Assembly: GCA_964532385.1 (NCBI GenBank)
Contig: CAZHHW010000003.1
Coordinates: 11,980 to 75,979 of the forward strand
Source: UBA6921 sp964532385
GTDB taxonomy: Bacteria; Pseudomonadota; Gammaproteobacteria; SG8-11
Length of the DNA: 64,000 bases
Reading direction: 5' to 3'
Part shown: positions 51,486 to 63,387 of the stretch, one piece after another
How positions within the stretch are numbered: position 1 is the first letter of the stretch
Layout: the number at the start of each line of letters is the position of its first letter
Notes under the pieces: generated by a model
What the model saw: only the letters and a program-made list of their open reading frames with translations
What the model was told of the DNA's origin: nothing
The model's database searches: none
Made by a program: the position numbers and the translations under genes

Positions 51486-52718
51486 ATGGGCCTTATCGTT
51501 CAGAAGTACGGCGGTACCTCGGTCGGCAGTGTGGAGCGTATCGAGAATGTCGCCCGCCGCATCATCAATTACCGCAAGCAAGGCCACGACATCGTGGTTG
51601 TGGTGTCGGCGATGAGCGGCGAAACCGACCGCTTGATGCGCCTGGCCAAAGCCATCGATCCCTGTCCCAACGAACGTGAACTCGACGTGCTGCTTGCCAC
51701 CGGCGAACAAGTCACGATCGCGTTGCTGGCGATCATGCTGCACAAGCTGGGCTGCCCGGCGCGTTCGTACACCGGTGCTCAAGTACAGATACTTACTGAC
51801 GATGTACATAACAAGGCGCGCATTCTCAACATTAACGAGGAGCGTGTGCGCAAGGACTTGCAGGAAGGCCGTGTGGTGGTCGTGGCGGGATTCCAGGGCG
51901 TCGACGAAAAAGGCGATATCACCACACTGGGCCGCGGCGGTTCCGATACCACCGGCGTGGCGCTGGCCGCCGCCTTGAAAGCGGACGAGTGCCAGATCTA
52001 TACCGATGTGGACGGCGTGTATTCCACCGATCCGCGTGTGGTGCCGAATGCACGCCGCCTGGAACGTATCACATTTGAAGAAATGCTGGAAATGGCAAGC
52101 CTGGGCTCCAAGGTTTTGCAAATCCGTTCGGTTGAGTTCGCGGGAAAATACAATGTCCCGCTGCGGGTTTTATCCAGTTTTGGCGAGGGTTCAGGAACTC
52201 TCATTACGTACGAGGACAAGGCAATGGAACAAGCATTAATTTCCGGGATCGCGTTTAATCGCGATGAGGCCAAGCTCACCATCGTCGGCGTGCCCGACCA
52301 GCCCGGGGTGGCTTACCGCATACTCGGACCGGTCGGCGACGCGAATATCGAAGTCGACATGATTGTGCAAAACGTGGGGGCCGACGGCACCACCGATTTC
52401 ACTTTCACCGTGCATCGCAACGACTTCGATAAAGCCATGACTATAATTAAAAACGTGGCGAAAGAATTACGCGCACGCGATACCAAAGGCGACAATAAAA
52501 TTGTCAAAATCTCATTGGTGGGCGTCGGCATGCGTTCGCATGCGGGCATTGCCAGCAGCATGTTCAAGGCGCTTGCCGATCACGGCATCAATATTCAGAT
52601 GATCTCGACCTCGGAAATCAAAATCTCGGTGGTGGTCGACGAGAAGTATCTGGAATTAGGCGTGCGTGCGCTGCACGATGCGTTCGGTCTGGAACAAAAG
52701 CCGGACTCAGTGCGCTGA
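51486..52718 (+). CDS. lysC: Aspartate kinase
   Basis: 410 residues. MGLIVQKYGGTSVGSVERI start, VVVSAMSGETDRL, GRGGSDTTGVALAAAL and QIYTDVDGVYSTDPR place it in the monofunctional LysC group. Two C-terminal ACT domains from about residue 265 (TIVGVPDQPGVAYRI and ISLVGVGMRSHAGIASSMF) bind the lysine and threonine effectors. It makes aspartyl phosphate, the first step to lysine, threonine, methionine and diaminopimelate. The gene lies between alaS and csrA as in Pseudomonas and relatives. Confidence 0.97.
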   Translation: MGLIVQKYGGTSVGSVERIENVARRIINYRKQGHDIVVVVSAMSGETDRLMRLAKAIDPCPNERELDVLLATGEQVTIALLAIMLHKLGCPARSYTGAQVQILTDDVHNKARILNINEERVRKDLQEGRVVVVAGFQGVDEKGDITTLGRGGSDTTGVALAAALKADECQIYTDVDGVYSTDPRVVPNARRLERITFEEMLEMASLGSKVLQIRSVEFAGKYNVPLRVLSSFGEGSGTLITYEDKAMEQALISGIAFNRDEAKLTIVGVPDQPGVAYRILGPVGDANIEVDMIVQNVGADGTTDFTFTVHRNDFDKAMTIIKNVAKELRARDTKGDNKIVKISLVGVGMRSHAGIASSMFKALADHGINIQMISTSEIKISVVVDEKYLELGVRALHDAFGLEQKPDSVR

Positions 52719-52925
52719 AATTGCCAAGCGGCGTTAAACCATATACCTTTACGCGATTGTTTTGAAAAGCTGGGGGCTACTGGCAATAACGGGCGGGAAG
52801 GTCACTATAAGCAACAACTCGGCAAATTTTCGGGGAGAATGCGCCAGGTTTTGAAAGTGTGAAGTTTTAAGTGAGCTTGCCGATAAGAGTTGTACACCGG
52901 GAGTTCAGTGCTAAGGAGAACATAG

Positions 52926-53159
52926 ATGCTCATTTTGACCAGACGCGTGGGTGAAACATTAGTGATCGGAGACGATGTCACCGTTACGGTACTCGGTGTG
53001 AAGGGTAATCAGGTGCGGATCGGCGTTGAAGCGCCTAAAACCATTTCGGTACATCGCGAAGAAATCTACGAACGCATTCAGCGCGAAAAATCGCAAACCA
53101 CGGAAGGTACGGCTGCGGCGGAAACGCCGCCGGTAAGCAAGGTGCGGGAATCCCGCTAG
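52926..53159 (+). CDS. csrA: Carbon storage regulator CsrA
   Basis: 77 residues. MLILTRRVGETLVIGDDVTVTVLGVKGNQVRIGVEAPKTISVHREEIYERI core is canonical, with the RNA-contact Arg44-like region GVEAPK. The C-terminal tail of about 18 residues (TTEGTAAAETPPVSK) is extended. It represses or activates mRNAs by binding GGA near the start site. The Shine-Dalgarno AAGGAG, with GGGAG about 20 bases upstream, offers sites for autoregulation. A GGA-rich RNA candidate at 13.0 kb could be its antagonist. Confidence 0.98.
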   Translation: MLILTRRVGETLVIGDDVTVTVLGVKGNQVRIGVEAPKTISVHREEIYERIQREKSQTTEGTAAAETPPVSKVRESR

Positions 53160-53187
53160 CATCATCGTGATTGAATATTGCGGCATG

Positions 53188-53216
53188 AAGGGCACTTCGA
53201 TGTGCCCTTTGGCGTT
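53188..53216 (+). terminator. Probable intrinsic terminator after csrA
   Basis: AAGGGCAC-ttcgat-GTGCCCTT hairpin followed by TGGCGTTTATA. Strong stem, poor T-run. Confidence 0.6.
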
Positions 53217-53350
53217 TATAGGCCGCAAACACACCGGCGAATATCTTTGCTCGCGAAAACAATTTGCTAATCGAGTCAAATTTGGGACAATACCCGCCCG
53301 TTTCAATCAACGGAGCAACAACCGGTAAGGCTGTTGCGGATGTATGAAAT

Positions 53351-53443
53351 GGAGAGGTGGCCGAGTGGCCGAAGGCGCTCCCCTGCTAAGGGAGTATGGG
53401 GTCAAAAACTCCATCGAGGGTTCAAATCCCTCCCTCTCCGCCA
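53351..53443 (+). tRNA. tRNA-Ser (anticodon GCT)
   Basis: 93 nt including encoded CCA. Acceptor GGAGAGG pairs with CCTCTCC, anticodon stem and loop CCCCTGCTAAGGG, a long variable arm (TATGGGGTCAAAAACTCCAT) as required for serine, and T-loop GGTTCAAATCC. The anticodon GCT reads AGC/AGU. Position after csrA is conserved in gammaproteobacteria. Confidence 0.96.
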
Positions 53444-53580
53444 ACTTCAATGGACTGACCAATTATATTGACCCATCGCATTGATCACTTCATAATCCCG
53501 CACCTTGCAAAGCAGCGCTGATTCGGTCAGATGAGCGACCACAGGCATGCAGGGGTCAAGGCAGTACAGTTTTAAATCAC

Positions 53581-53627
53581 GCGCCCGTAGCTCAGTTGGG
53601 TGAGCGGCGGGCTTAGGAGCCGCGAAC
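53581..53627 (+). pseudogene. Truncated duplicate of tRNA-Arg 5' half
   Basis: The first 19 bases (GCGCCCGTAGCTCAGTTGG) are identical to those of the intact tRNA-Arg 115 bp downstream. Beyond the D-arm the sequence no longer follows the tRNA and no T-arm or acceptor 3' strand is present. About 28 bases of leader upstream are also similar between copies. A broken tandem duplication, not a functional tRNA. Confidence 0.75.
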
Positions 53628-53695
53628 GCGAGTCATGGATGACGAGCTGGACAGTAGCACCAAGGATGGGTCAAAGCAGTAATGTTTAAAACCAT

Positions 53696-53772
53696 GCGCC
53701 CGTAGCTCAGTTGGATAGAGTACCAGGCTACGAACTTGGTGGTCGGGAGTTCGAATCTCTCCGGGCGCACCA
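53696..53772 (+). tRNA. tRNA-Arg (anticodon ACG)
   Basis: 77 nt with CCA. Acceptor GCGCCCG pairs with CGGGCGC, D-arm AGCTCAGTTGGATAGAGT, anticodon loop GGCTACGAACTTGG with ACG (read as ICG after deamination), T-loop GTTCGAATC. It reads CGN codons. Confidence 0.96.
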
Positions 53773-53781
53773 TACTAAATG

Positions 53782-53812
53782 AAGGCTCACCGTTTTTTGG
53801 TGAGCCTTTATC
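53782..53812 (+). terminator. Intrinsic terminator after tRNA-Arg
   Basis: AAGGCTCACC-gttttttt-type loop-GGTGAGCCTTTAT hairpin with nine pairs, 10 bp after the tRNA. Confidence 0.8.
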
Positions 53813-53968
53813 ATTTATATCGTTGAGTCGAGATGTCGAACTCCCGGTTTCATAAGCAATTCGACAACTTACTTTCCAAAAATCCCTTCGCATCTTGATC
53901 AAGTTTCATAAGTGGCGTACGCAGTCACTGCAAGTAATCTGCTATCGCCACATCCTCAGTTCACTCAC

Positions 53969-53974
53969 TATAAT
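53969..53974 (+). promoter_or_regulatory. -10 element upstream of tex
   Basis: A perfect TATAAT, 69 bp before the tex ATG. No convincing -35 at 16-18 bp upstream (CGCCAC region), so strength is unclear. Confidence 0.4.
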
Positions 53975-54042
53975 GCCAGCGCGTAGCGCCGGGATTTCCT
54001 GGCAGTTTAAAAATCCCGAAGTCGTCGAAAGGAATACGCCGC

Positions 54043-56401
<2,359 letters not shown>

Positions 56402-56554
56402 ATCCCCTGAAACCCACCGCGAAACACTGTTAAGCATCTTGTGGTTGCGCCGCTAAAGGATGCAAGCGTATTAAATGTCAACCGGAATCCTTCCTGCAGG
56501 CAGAGGGTTTGTCGCTATGCACGGACCAATTTTAAGCACTCTAAAGGCAATGTG

Positions 56555-58588
56555 ATGAAAGTGAATGGCCATGAGCCATCCATGCGTGGCGGACTCACCT
56601 TTGGTTTTACGACAGTACTGGCGTTAATGACGGTGCTCATGGTGATTGCCGTGGCTTGGATGGCGAGTATTAATCGCGAATTGGACGCGATCATAAACGG
56701 CAATTTTGTTAAAACCGAATTAGCCCACACAATGGAAACGGCCTTACGCGAACGCGCCATTGCAATGCACACCATTGCGGTGATGCAAGACCCGTTTGAT
56801 AAGGATGTCTATGAGCAGCGCTTTACCGAATTGGGCAGTCGGTTTACCGCCGCGCGCGAGCAACTAGAAGCGCTGCCGCTTTCGCTCGAGGAACGCAGCC
56901 TGCTCGCACAGATACGAAGCTTGACATCCAAAACTTTACCTCACGTGCGCAATGCGATTGAACAAGCCATGGCAGCCGAGGATACCAGCCACACTCTCGC
57001 GGTTCTTGACAGTATTCGTGTCAATGCCGTGCCACGGCAATTGTTAATTGCGGAAGAACTCAACAAGTTGATTACCTTGCAAAAGGAAAATACCAAACAT
57101 ACGGCCCTTGAGGTGAAAGCAGGCTATGAGCGAACTCTTTCGCTCATGATCGTCACTGGCACGCTCGCTGTCTGTATCGGATTGCTGGTGGCGATTTTTG
57201 TCGTTCGCCATGCGACACGCCAGGCGGCGAAACTTCAGCATCAAGCCCTGTTTGATGGTTTAACCAATCTGCCCAATCGCGTGTTGTTTCAAGACCGCTT
57301 GCAGCAGGTGATTTTATCCAGCCGGCGTGATAAACGCCTGTTTGCATTGTTCTCGCTGGACTTGAACCGGTTTAAGGAAATCAACGATACCATGGGTCAT
57401 CATCGGGGCGATCAATTGCTCAACATGGTGGCGCAGCGCTTACTGGGCCATGCACGTGAATCGGACACCATAGCCCGTTTGGGTGGTGATGAATTTTCAT
57501 TGTTGTTGCCGTCGACGGATATGAATGGCGCGGCCGTGTTCGCGCAAAAACTACTGAAACTAATGGAAGAAGAATTCAATCTGGATGGCAAAAATGTTTC
57601 CGTGGGTGCGAGTATCGGTATTGCGATTTTTCCCGAGCATGGCCACGATCCCGACACCTTGATGCAGCATGCCGATGCGGCGATGTATGTCGCCAAACGT
57701 TCCGGCAGCAGTTTCGAGTTTTACGATGAAGCGATTGGCAAGAATGAGCTCAATAATATTGCATTGAAAAATGATTTGCGGTATGCCATCGAGCGCAACG
57801 AGCTGCGCTTGTATTATCAGCCGAAGATCGGCCACCAGCATGGCAAAGTCACCGGATTTGAAGCGCTGGTCCGCTGGCAACATTCCCAGCATGGATTGAT
57901 TCCGCCGGACCGCTTTATACCACTGGCCGAGAGCACCGGCTTAATTCAATCGCTCACGGCCTGGGTAATCGAGGAAGCGGTGCGGCAATGCGCGATGTTG
58001 CATCAAACCGGCATGTACTTGACCATGGCGGTAAATGTTTCGGCAATTAATCTCAGAGATGGCGAATTACCGCAAAAAATATCTGCGGTGTTGACAGCGC
58101 ATCAACTGGATCCAAAATGGCTGGAAATTGAAATCACCGAAAGCGCGGTCATGGACGACACACTCTGTACGCTGCGGGTGCTGGAGAAATTGGATTTGTT
58201 GGGAACCTGTTTGTCGATTGATGACTATGGCACCGGTTATTCCTCGTTAGCGAATATCAAAAGGCTGCCGCTCAACAACATTAAAATCGACAAGTCGTTT
58301 GTCATGGGAATGAGCAACAACCGCGCCGATGAAACCATTGTGCGTTCGACCATCGAAATGGGTCATGGCCTGGGCCTGGGCGTGGTTGCCGAAGGCGTCG
58401 AGAATCAAGCGACCTGGAACCGATTAACCGAGCTTGGCTGCGATTCCGCGCAAGGGTATTTCATGAGCCGGCCAATGCCTCCCGAACATCTGCTGAAATG
58501 GCTGCGCGAGTCGCCGTGGGGATTGACGGCCGATATCGTTTCGCAAAACGAACAGCCTCCGGACACTGCCGTTGAAAGCGCATCGTAG
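56555..58588 (+). CDS. Membrane GGDEF-EAL protein (c-di-GMP synthesis/degradation)
   Basis: 677 residues from ATG 56555. TM1 (FTTVLALMTVLMVIAVAWM), a four-helix-bundle-type periplasmic sensor of about 150 residues (TELAHTMETALRERAIAMHTIA), and TM2 near 205 (MIVTGTLAVCIGLLVAIFVV). GGDEF domain: DGLTNLPNRVLFQDRL, RFKEINDTMGHHRGDQLL, with intact signature RLGGDEFSLLL. EAL domain: YQPKIG, GFEALVRWQHSQHG, EITESAVMDD, DDYGTGYSS (usual form DDFGTGYSS), EGVENQ. Both catalytic signatures are complete, so either or both activities are possible. No partner gene overlaps. Confidence 0.93.
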   Translation: MKVNGHEPSMRGGLTFGFTTVLALMTVLMVIAVAWMASINRELDAIINGNFVKTELAHTMETALRERAIAMHTIAVMQDPFDKDVYEQRFTELGSRFTAAREQLEALPLSLEERSLLAQIRSLTSKTLPHVRNAIEQAMAAEDTSHTLAVLDSIRVNAVPRQLLIAEELNKLITLQKENTKHTALEVKAGYERTLSLMIVTGTLAVCIGLLVAIFVVRHATRQAAKLQHQALFDGLTNLPNRVLFQDRLQQVILSSRRDKRLFALFSLDLNRFKEINDTMGHHRGDQLLNMVAQRLLGHARESDTIARLGGDEFSLLLPSTDMNGAAVFAQKLLKLMEEEFNLDGKNVSVGASIGIAIFPEHGHDPDTLMQHADAAMYVAKRSGSSFEFYDEAIGKNELNNIALKNDLRYAIERNELRLYYQPKIGHQHGKVTGFEALVRWQHSQHGLIPPDRFIPLAESTGLIQSLTAWVIEEAVRQCAMLHQTGMYLTMAVNVSAINLRDGELPQKISAVLTAHQLDPKWLEIEITESAVMDDTLCTLRVLEKLDLLGTCLSIDDYGTGYSSLANIKRLPLNNIKIDKSFVMGMSNNRADETIVRSTIEMGHGLGLGVVAEGVENQATWNRLTELGCDSAQGYFMSRPMPPEHLLKWLRESPWGLTADIVSQNEQPPDTAVESAS

Positions 58589-58664
58589 TCAATGAGCTTT
58601 GCGAGGTTAATCAGGGGTCTTGTTTTGATATTTTATTAATTCCAGCCCCAAAAAAGGAGGCTCC

Positions 58665-59123
58665 ATGAAATGGATCACTCGCGAACGGCCTAAGATCGAT
58701 CGGATTGCTTGTCCGTGGTTAATCACGCGTTTCATCGATGCGGCGCCGGAATTTATTTATGTTCCGGCAGCAAAAGTCGTGGCGATGAGCAAAGAACTCG
58801 ATGCCATTCCTTACGACATCCCGGGGGTCGAGTTCAGCCATGTCGGTGACTTGTGCAGTTTTGATGCATTTATCGCCAAATACCAACTCCATGACCGGGC
58901 GCTCGCCGATCTCGCGCTCATCGTCAGGGCGGCGGACACTGATCGTCTTGATCTGGCCCCTCAAGCCAGCGGGCTGCTGGCCGTCTCGCTGGGGCTTTCG
59001 CACTTATTTGCCGATGACCATGACATGCTCAAGCAGGGTCTGGTGCTGTACGACGCCTTGTATGCCTGGTGCAAACATGCGCGCGGCGAAACCCATGCGT
59101 GGAATCCGCAAACCTACGTCTAA
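58665..59123 (+). CDS. Chromate resistance protein ChrB, C-terminal domain only
   Basis: 152 residues, preceded by a strong AAGGAGG. MKWITRERPKIDRIACPWLITRFIDA-type opening with CPWLI and FIYVP is the ChrB C-terminal domain. Further features are FSHVGDLCSFDAFI, IVRAADTDR and a C-terminal DALYAWCKHARGETHAWNP. ChrB proteins of chromate operons have about 310 residues with an added N-terminal domain; that part and a chrA transporter gene are absent here. Many genomes have such stand-alone versions without proven chromate link. The TPR gene follows by about 150 bp. Confidence 0.85.
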   Translation: MKWITRERPKIDRIACPWLITRFIDAAPEFIYVPAAKVVAMSKELDAIPYDIPGVEFSHVGDLCSFDAFIAKYQLHDRALADLALIVRAADTDRLDLAPQASGLLAVSLGLSHLFADDHDMLKQGLVLYDALYAWCKHARGETHAWNPQTYV

Positions 59124-59276
59124 CTATTGCGGCGTAGCCGTAGCGCCGCTAAAACCCCAGTGAATCTCTCAACAAGCCCCTGTTCATCGCGTGATCAACG
59201 GTGGACGCGCTGTAGCGGCTTTGCCACACTGTGCTTTATACAAATTGCAGGGGAACATCCGTTGAGCGTGAAAGCC

Positions 59277-61661
59277 ATGTGGCAAAAATTCTGGATCGCT
59301 TCAGTCTTGTTACTGGCGGCCTGCGCGAGCAAAGAAACCCAGATTGCGCAATTCGTCGCGCGCGGCGCGCAGCATTTCGCCGCCGGTGAATACACCCAGG
59401 CGCGGCTTGAATATGCCAACGCCTTGCAGCTTGAACCGGCCGATGACGACGCGAATTTTCACATGGCGCAGGTGGTGGATAAATTAAACGGTCCGCGCGC
59501 CGCTTTGGCTTTTTATCAGCGTGTGGCGAATACCAGCCCCCGGTATACCGCCGCGCAGATCGGCTTGGCGCGCGCGTTTCTGGCCATCGGCGCGATGGAC
59601 AAAGCACTGGCGATCGCGGGTCAGGTGTTGGTGAACAATCCCAACGACGCGGATGCGCTCATGGTGCGCGCGGGTGTTTTTGCGCGCTGGGGAGACGATG
59701 CGCGTGCCGGCGAGGATGCGCGTTCCGCATTGCGTGCCGATCCCAAACAGATCGATGCGCAGATTTTTCTGGCGGGCCTGGCCCTGCGTCATGGCCGAGC
59801 GGAAGAGAGCAGCACGCAACTCAGGCAAGCCCTGCTGTCGGGTGCGCAGCGCGTTAGCGTACAGGCGGCGCTCGCCGAAGTTCTCGCCCTGCAAGGAAAT
59901 ACCCAGGAAGCGTTGCAGCTTCTGCAAGACAGCATCCACGCCCAGCCGCAGGAAATATCGCATCGCGTGCGCCTGGCCGAAATTTATACGCGCCTGGGTA
60001 AAATGGACGAGGCCGAAAAAACCCTGCGCGATGCACTCACCGCCTTGCCCGACAATGACGCCGCGCGTCTGGCCTTGGTGGATTTTCTGTCCCGGCAGCG
60101 CGACCCGGCGGCGGCGGAACATTTGCTGCTGAGTTACATCGAACAGCAACCCCAGGCCTATGCATTGCGGTTTGGTTTGGCCGCCTTGTACGAGCGCGCG
60201 CAAACCGGCGAACAAACCAAACAGGTGTATCGTGACATTATCGCGCGCGACCCGGCCGGTCTCGACGGCCGCCTGGCGCGTTTGAAACTGGCGCAATGGC
60301 TGGCGCAGCACGGCGCGCGCGATGAGGCGGAACTGCTGCTCGACGACGATGTAAAAAACAATGTTGCCGATTCCGAAGCGCTGTTGTTGCGCGCGCGCCT
60401 GGCGCTGGATCGCGGCGCGTTCGACCGCGCGGTTCCCGATATTCGCGCCGCCTTGCAGGTGCAACCCAAATCGCCGGCCGCTTGGCGCTTGCTGGCGCGC
60501 GCGCAGTTCGCGCAAGCCGATGTGCCGCACGCGTTGGAGAGTTTGCAAAAATCGCGCGAAGCCAATCCGCACGACATCGAATCGTTACTGGCTTCCGCGC
60601 AACTGCAAATGCAGGCCGGCGAGGTGGAGGCGGCCATTGATGCCCTGCAAATTTTTCTGAAAGAAAATCCCGGCCAGAGTGCGGTTGCGGAAGAATTGTT
60701 GAAGGCGTATGTGCTCAAGCAAGACTGGAAGGCGGCGATGGCGCTGGCCGAGCAAATGAAAGCGACCGCGCAGGACCCGGGATTGGGCTACTACTACAGC
60801 GGCTGGGTGTATCAACAGAAAAAAAACTATGCCGCCAGCATCAAGCAGTTTGAAGAAGCGTTACGCGGTAATCCGCAATCGCCCGAGCGGCTCACGGCGA
60901 TCGTAAAAAGTTATCTGGCTCTCAAGCAACCCGCGCGCGCCGCGCAGCGCATCAAGCAAATCCTGAAGCAGTTCCCGCAGAATGCCGCCGCCTATAATTT
61001 GCTGGGCGAAGTCAATCTGGCGCAAAAGCGCAGCGACGACGCGCAGACCGCGTTTCGCAAGGCGCTGCTGGCCGATCCGCATTATGCGCCGGCCTACCGC
61101 AATCTGGCGGCGGTGCGCGCGGCGCGCGGTGCGCCCGCCGACGCCATAAAAATTTATCAGGAAGGCCTCCTGGCCACGCAGGGCGATGCCGGTTTGCTGT
61201 TTGCGCTGGGCGTCACTTACGAACGTTTGGGTGAATACGATGCAGCGGTGAAAAATTATGAACTTGTGCTCGCTAAAGAACCGATGTCTTTCGCGGCAAT
61301 GAATAATCTGGCGATGCTATTGATAAGCGGCAACCCCGACCCGGCGCGCTTGAATAAGGCCAAGGAACTGGCCGACCGCTTGCGCACGAACCCCGCACCC
61401 GCCTATCTCGACACCGTGGGTTGGGTGTACTACCGCCACGGTGACTATGCGGCCGCGGTGCCCTATCTTGAACGTGCCGTGCGGGCGTTGGGGCAGTTTC
61501 CGGTGGTGCATTATCATTTGGGCGCGGCGCTCGCCAAGAGCGGTGATCAGGCCGGCGCGCGCCGCCACTTGCAGGAAGCGCTGCGGCGGCAGAGCGACTT
61601 TCCGGGCATCGACGATGCGCAAGCGATCTTGAGCCAGCTTGGAAAGAACCGCCGGCGGTGA
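59277..61661 (+). CDS. TPR-repeat lipoprotein (PrsT-like)
   Basis: 794 residues from ATG 59277 (MWQKFWIASVLLLAACASKE), a clean lipobox LAAC; the upstream frame is uninformative. About twenty tetratricopeptide units, for example FVARGAQHFAAGEYTQARLEYANAL, and at the C-terminus AMNNLAMLLISG and LDTVGWVYYRHGDYAAAVPYLERAV. The overall architecture resembles the TPR protein PrsT linked to PEP-CTERM/exosortase systems, but no exosortase or PEP-CTERM target is in the window. It probably acts as an outer-membrane-anchored scaffold. The following two-component genes run in the same direction 93 bp on. Confidence 0.85.
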   Translation: MWQKFWIASVLLLAACASKETQIAQFVARGAQHFAAGEYTQARLEYANALQLEPADDDANFHMAQVVDKLNGPRAALAFYQRVANTSPRYTAAQIGLARAFLAIGAMDKALAIAGQVLVNNPNDADALMVRAGVFARWGDDARAGEDARSALRADPKQIDAQIFLAGLALRHGRAEESSTQLRQALLSGAQRVSVQAALAEVLALQGNTQEALQLLQDSIHAQPQEISHRVRLAEIYTRLGKMDEAEKTLRDALTALPDNDAARLALVDFLSRQRDPAAAEHLLLSYIEQQPQAYALRFGLAALYERAQTGEQTKQVYRDIIARDPAGLDGRLARLKLAQWLAQHGARDEAELLLDDDVKNNVADSEALLLRARLALDRGAFDRAVPDIRAALQVQPKSPAAWRLLARAQFAQADVPHALESLQKSREANPHDIESLLASAQLQMQAGEVEAAIDALQIFLKENPGQSAVAEELLKAYVLKQDWKAAMALAEQMKATAQDPGLGYYYSGWVYQQKKNYAASIKQFEEALRGNPQSPERLTAIVKSYLALKQPARAAQRIKQILKQFPQNAAAYNLLGEVNLAQKRSDDAQTAFRKALLADPHYAPAYRNLAAVRAARGAPADAIKIYQEGLLATQGDAGLLFALGVTYERLGEYDAAVKNYELVLAKEPMSFAAMNNLAMLLISGNPDPARLNKAKELADRLRTNPAPAYLDTVGWVYYRHGDYAAAVPYLERAVRALGQFPVVHYHLGAALAKSGDQAGARRHLQEALRRQSDFPGIDDAQAILSQLGKNRRR

Positions 61662-61754
61662 CAATTTTTTGGGTACGAGGTTTTGACTCAATGGTTGACA
61701 TGCTGCACTCTGAAGAACTCGCGGCGCTCCAGCCTTTGCATACCGGGTAACCGC

Positions 61755-63377
61755 ATGCCGATACGATGTGAACCGCTTCCTGTGCTATTGATCGAAGACA
61801 CTCACGGCGGTGCGATGCGGGTGCAAACGCAGTTGATGGAATACGCTCCCGACGAATTCGCCATCAGCGTGGCCGGACGGCTCGCACGCGCGCAGGAATG
61901 CCTTAAAGAACAGGCCTTCGCCGCGATCTTGCTGGACTTGTCGCTGCCCGATTCAAGCGGCATAGAAACTTTAAGCCGTATCAAGGCGGCCGCGCCGCAA
62001 GTGCCGATTATTGTCTTGAGCGGCGAGGACGACGACGAGTCGATTGCGTTGCATGCCGTGCAGCATGGCGCGCAGGATTATCTGGTCAGAGGCAGAGCGG
62101 ACGGTCACGTTATCGCGCGCGTGATCCGCTACGCCATGCAGCGGCAACATGCCGATGAAGAATTGCGCCATGCGCATAGTCTGCTGGAACAGCGCGTGAT
62201 GGAGCGCACCGCTTTTTTAAAGGTGACCAACCGGCGCCTGCACGAAGAAATCGCCGAGCGCGAACGCACCGAAGAGATTCTGCGCAAGGAACGCGACTTC
62301 AGTTCAGCGATTCTCGACACCATCGGCGCGATCGTGCTGGTGCTGGACGCACAGGGACGCATGGTGCGTTGCAACCGTTACTGCGAACAAATCATGGGCT
62401 ATCTCGAACCCGAGATCAAAGGCCGCTACGTGTGGGACATTTTTCTTGAGCCGGAAGTGCGCGTGCAACCGGTGTTCGGCGAATTGCTCGCGCGCAAAGA
62501 AGGCAATAAATACGAGAATTACTGGCTGACCAAGGACGGCCGCCACCGTTTGATCGACTGGTCCAATACCGTTATCGCCGATCACGAAGGCGAGGTCGAG
62601 TTCATCATAGCGACAGGTATCGACATTACAGACAAGCGCGCCACCGAGGAGCTGGAGCGCCAGCATCTCTTCGACCTCGCGCATGTGTCGCGCTTGAGCA
62701 CCATGGGACAGATGGCGACCGAAATCGCGCACGAGCTGAACCAGCCCTTGTGCGCTATAGCCAGTTTCAGCGATTCGTGTTTACGCATGTACGATTCCGG
62801 CATGTACGATCCCGGCGAAGTGCGGCAAGTGTTGCAGGATATCGGCGAGCAGGCGCAGCGCGCGGGCGAAGTGATCCGGCGCATTCGCAAATTCGTGCGC
62901 AAAGAACCCGCCGAGCGCGTTTCCATCGGCTTAAACGAGCTGGTCAGCGACGTCGTGCGTTTAACCCAGATTGAAGCGCGCTGGAATCAGGTCGAGGTGC
63001 GCACCGAATTCGCCGAATCCCTGCCGTCCGTGACCGTGGATAAAATACTCATCCAGCAAGTGATACTCAACCTGGTGCGCAATGCGATCGAAGCCATTAC
63101 CCAAGCACAAGGCGCGCAGCGCGACATTTTTATCGCAACCCGTGCGCGCAACGGCGGCGCATTGGAAGTGGCGGTGAGCGATACCGGCCCGGGTCTGCCG
63201 CACGATGCCGCCGACAAGATTTTTCAGCCGTTTTTCACCACCAAGCCGCAGGGCATGGGCATGGGCTTGTCGCTGAGTCTGTCGATCGTGGAAGCGCACG
63301 GCGGACAACTCACGGCCGAACCGCATGCAAAGCAGGGCGCAATTTTCCGGCTGGTTTTGCCGGCCATGGTAAATTAG
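61755..63377 (+). CDS. REC-PAS histidine kinase (FixL-like core)
   Basis: 540 residues from ATG 61755. An N-terminal receiver domain (LPVLLIEDTHGGAM, Asp61 in AILLDLSLPDSSG, IIVLSGEDDDES) is followed by a coiled coil (RRLHEEIAERERTEEILRKE). A PAS domain follows (ILDTIGAIVLVLDAQGRMVRCN, ending GIDITDKRATEELER). The H-box MATEIAHELNQPLCAIASF has His326, and the ATPase NLVRNAIEAI, DTGPGLP, FFTTKPQGMGMGLSLSLSIVEAHGG is FixL/NtrB-like. No membrane segment: cytosolic. It is directly followed by a FixJ-type regulator gene 10 bp on, its likely partner. A receiver at the N-terminus suggests a phosphorelay with another kinase. Confidence 0.9.
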   Translation: MPIRCEPLPVLLIEDTHGGAMRVQTQLMEYAPDEFAISVAGRLARAQECLKEQAFAAILLDLSLPDSSGIETLSRIKAAAPQVPIIVLSGEDDDESIALHAVQHGAQDYLVRGRADGHVIARVIRYAMQRQHADEELRHAHSLLEQRVMERTAFLKVTNRRLHEEIAERERTEEILRKERDFSSAILDTIGAIVLVLDAQGRMVRCNRYCEQIMGYLEPEIKGRYVWDIFLEPEVRVQPVFGELLARKEGNKYENYWLTKDGRHRLIDWSNTVIADHEGEVEFIIATGIDITDKRATEELERQHLFDLAHVSRLSTMGQMATEIAHELNQPLCAIASFSDSCLRMYDSGMYDPGEVRQVLQDIGEQAQRAGEVIRRIRKFVRKEPAERVSIGLNELVSDVVRLTQIEARWNQVEVRTEFAESLPSVTVDKILIQQVILNLVRNAIEAITQAQGAQRDIFIATRARNGGALEVAVSDTGPGLPHDAADKIFQPFFTTKPQGMGMGLSLSLSIVEAHGGQLTAEPHAKQGAIFRLVLPAMVN

Positions 63378-63387
63378 GAGCAGCTCA

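Noticed and set aside
59484..60572. Minus-strand frame of 362 codons opposite the TPR gene
   Set aside because: Shadow of the repetitive Ala/Arg-rich TPR gene. The Arg/Gly/Gln-rich composition has no domain.
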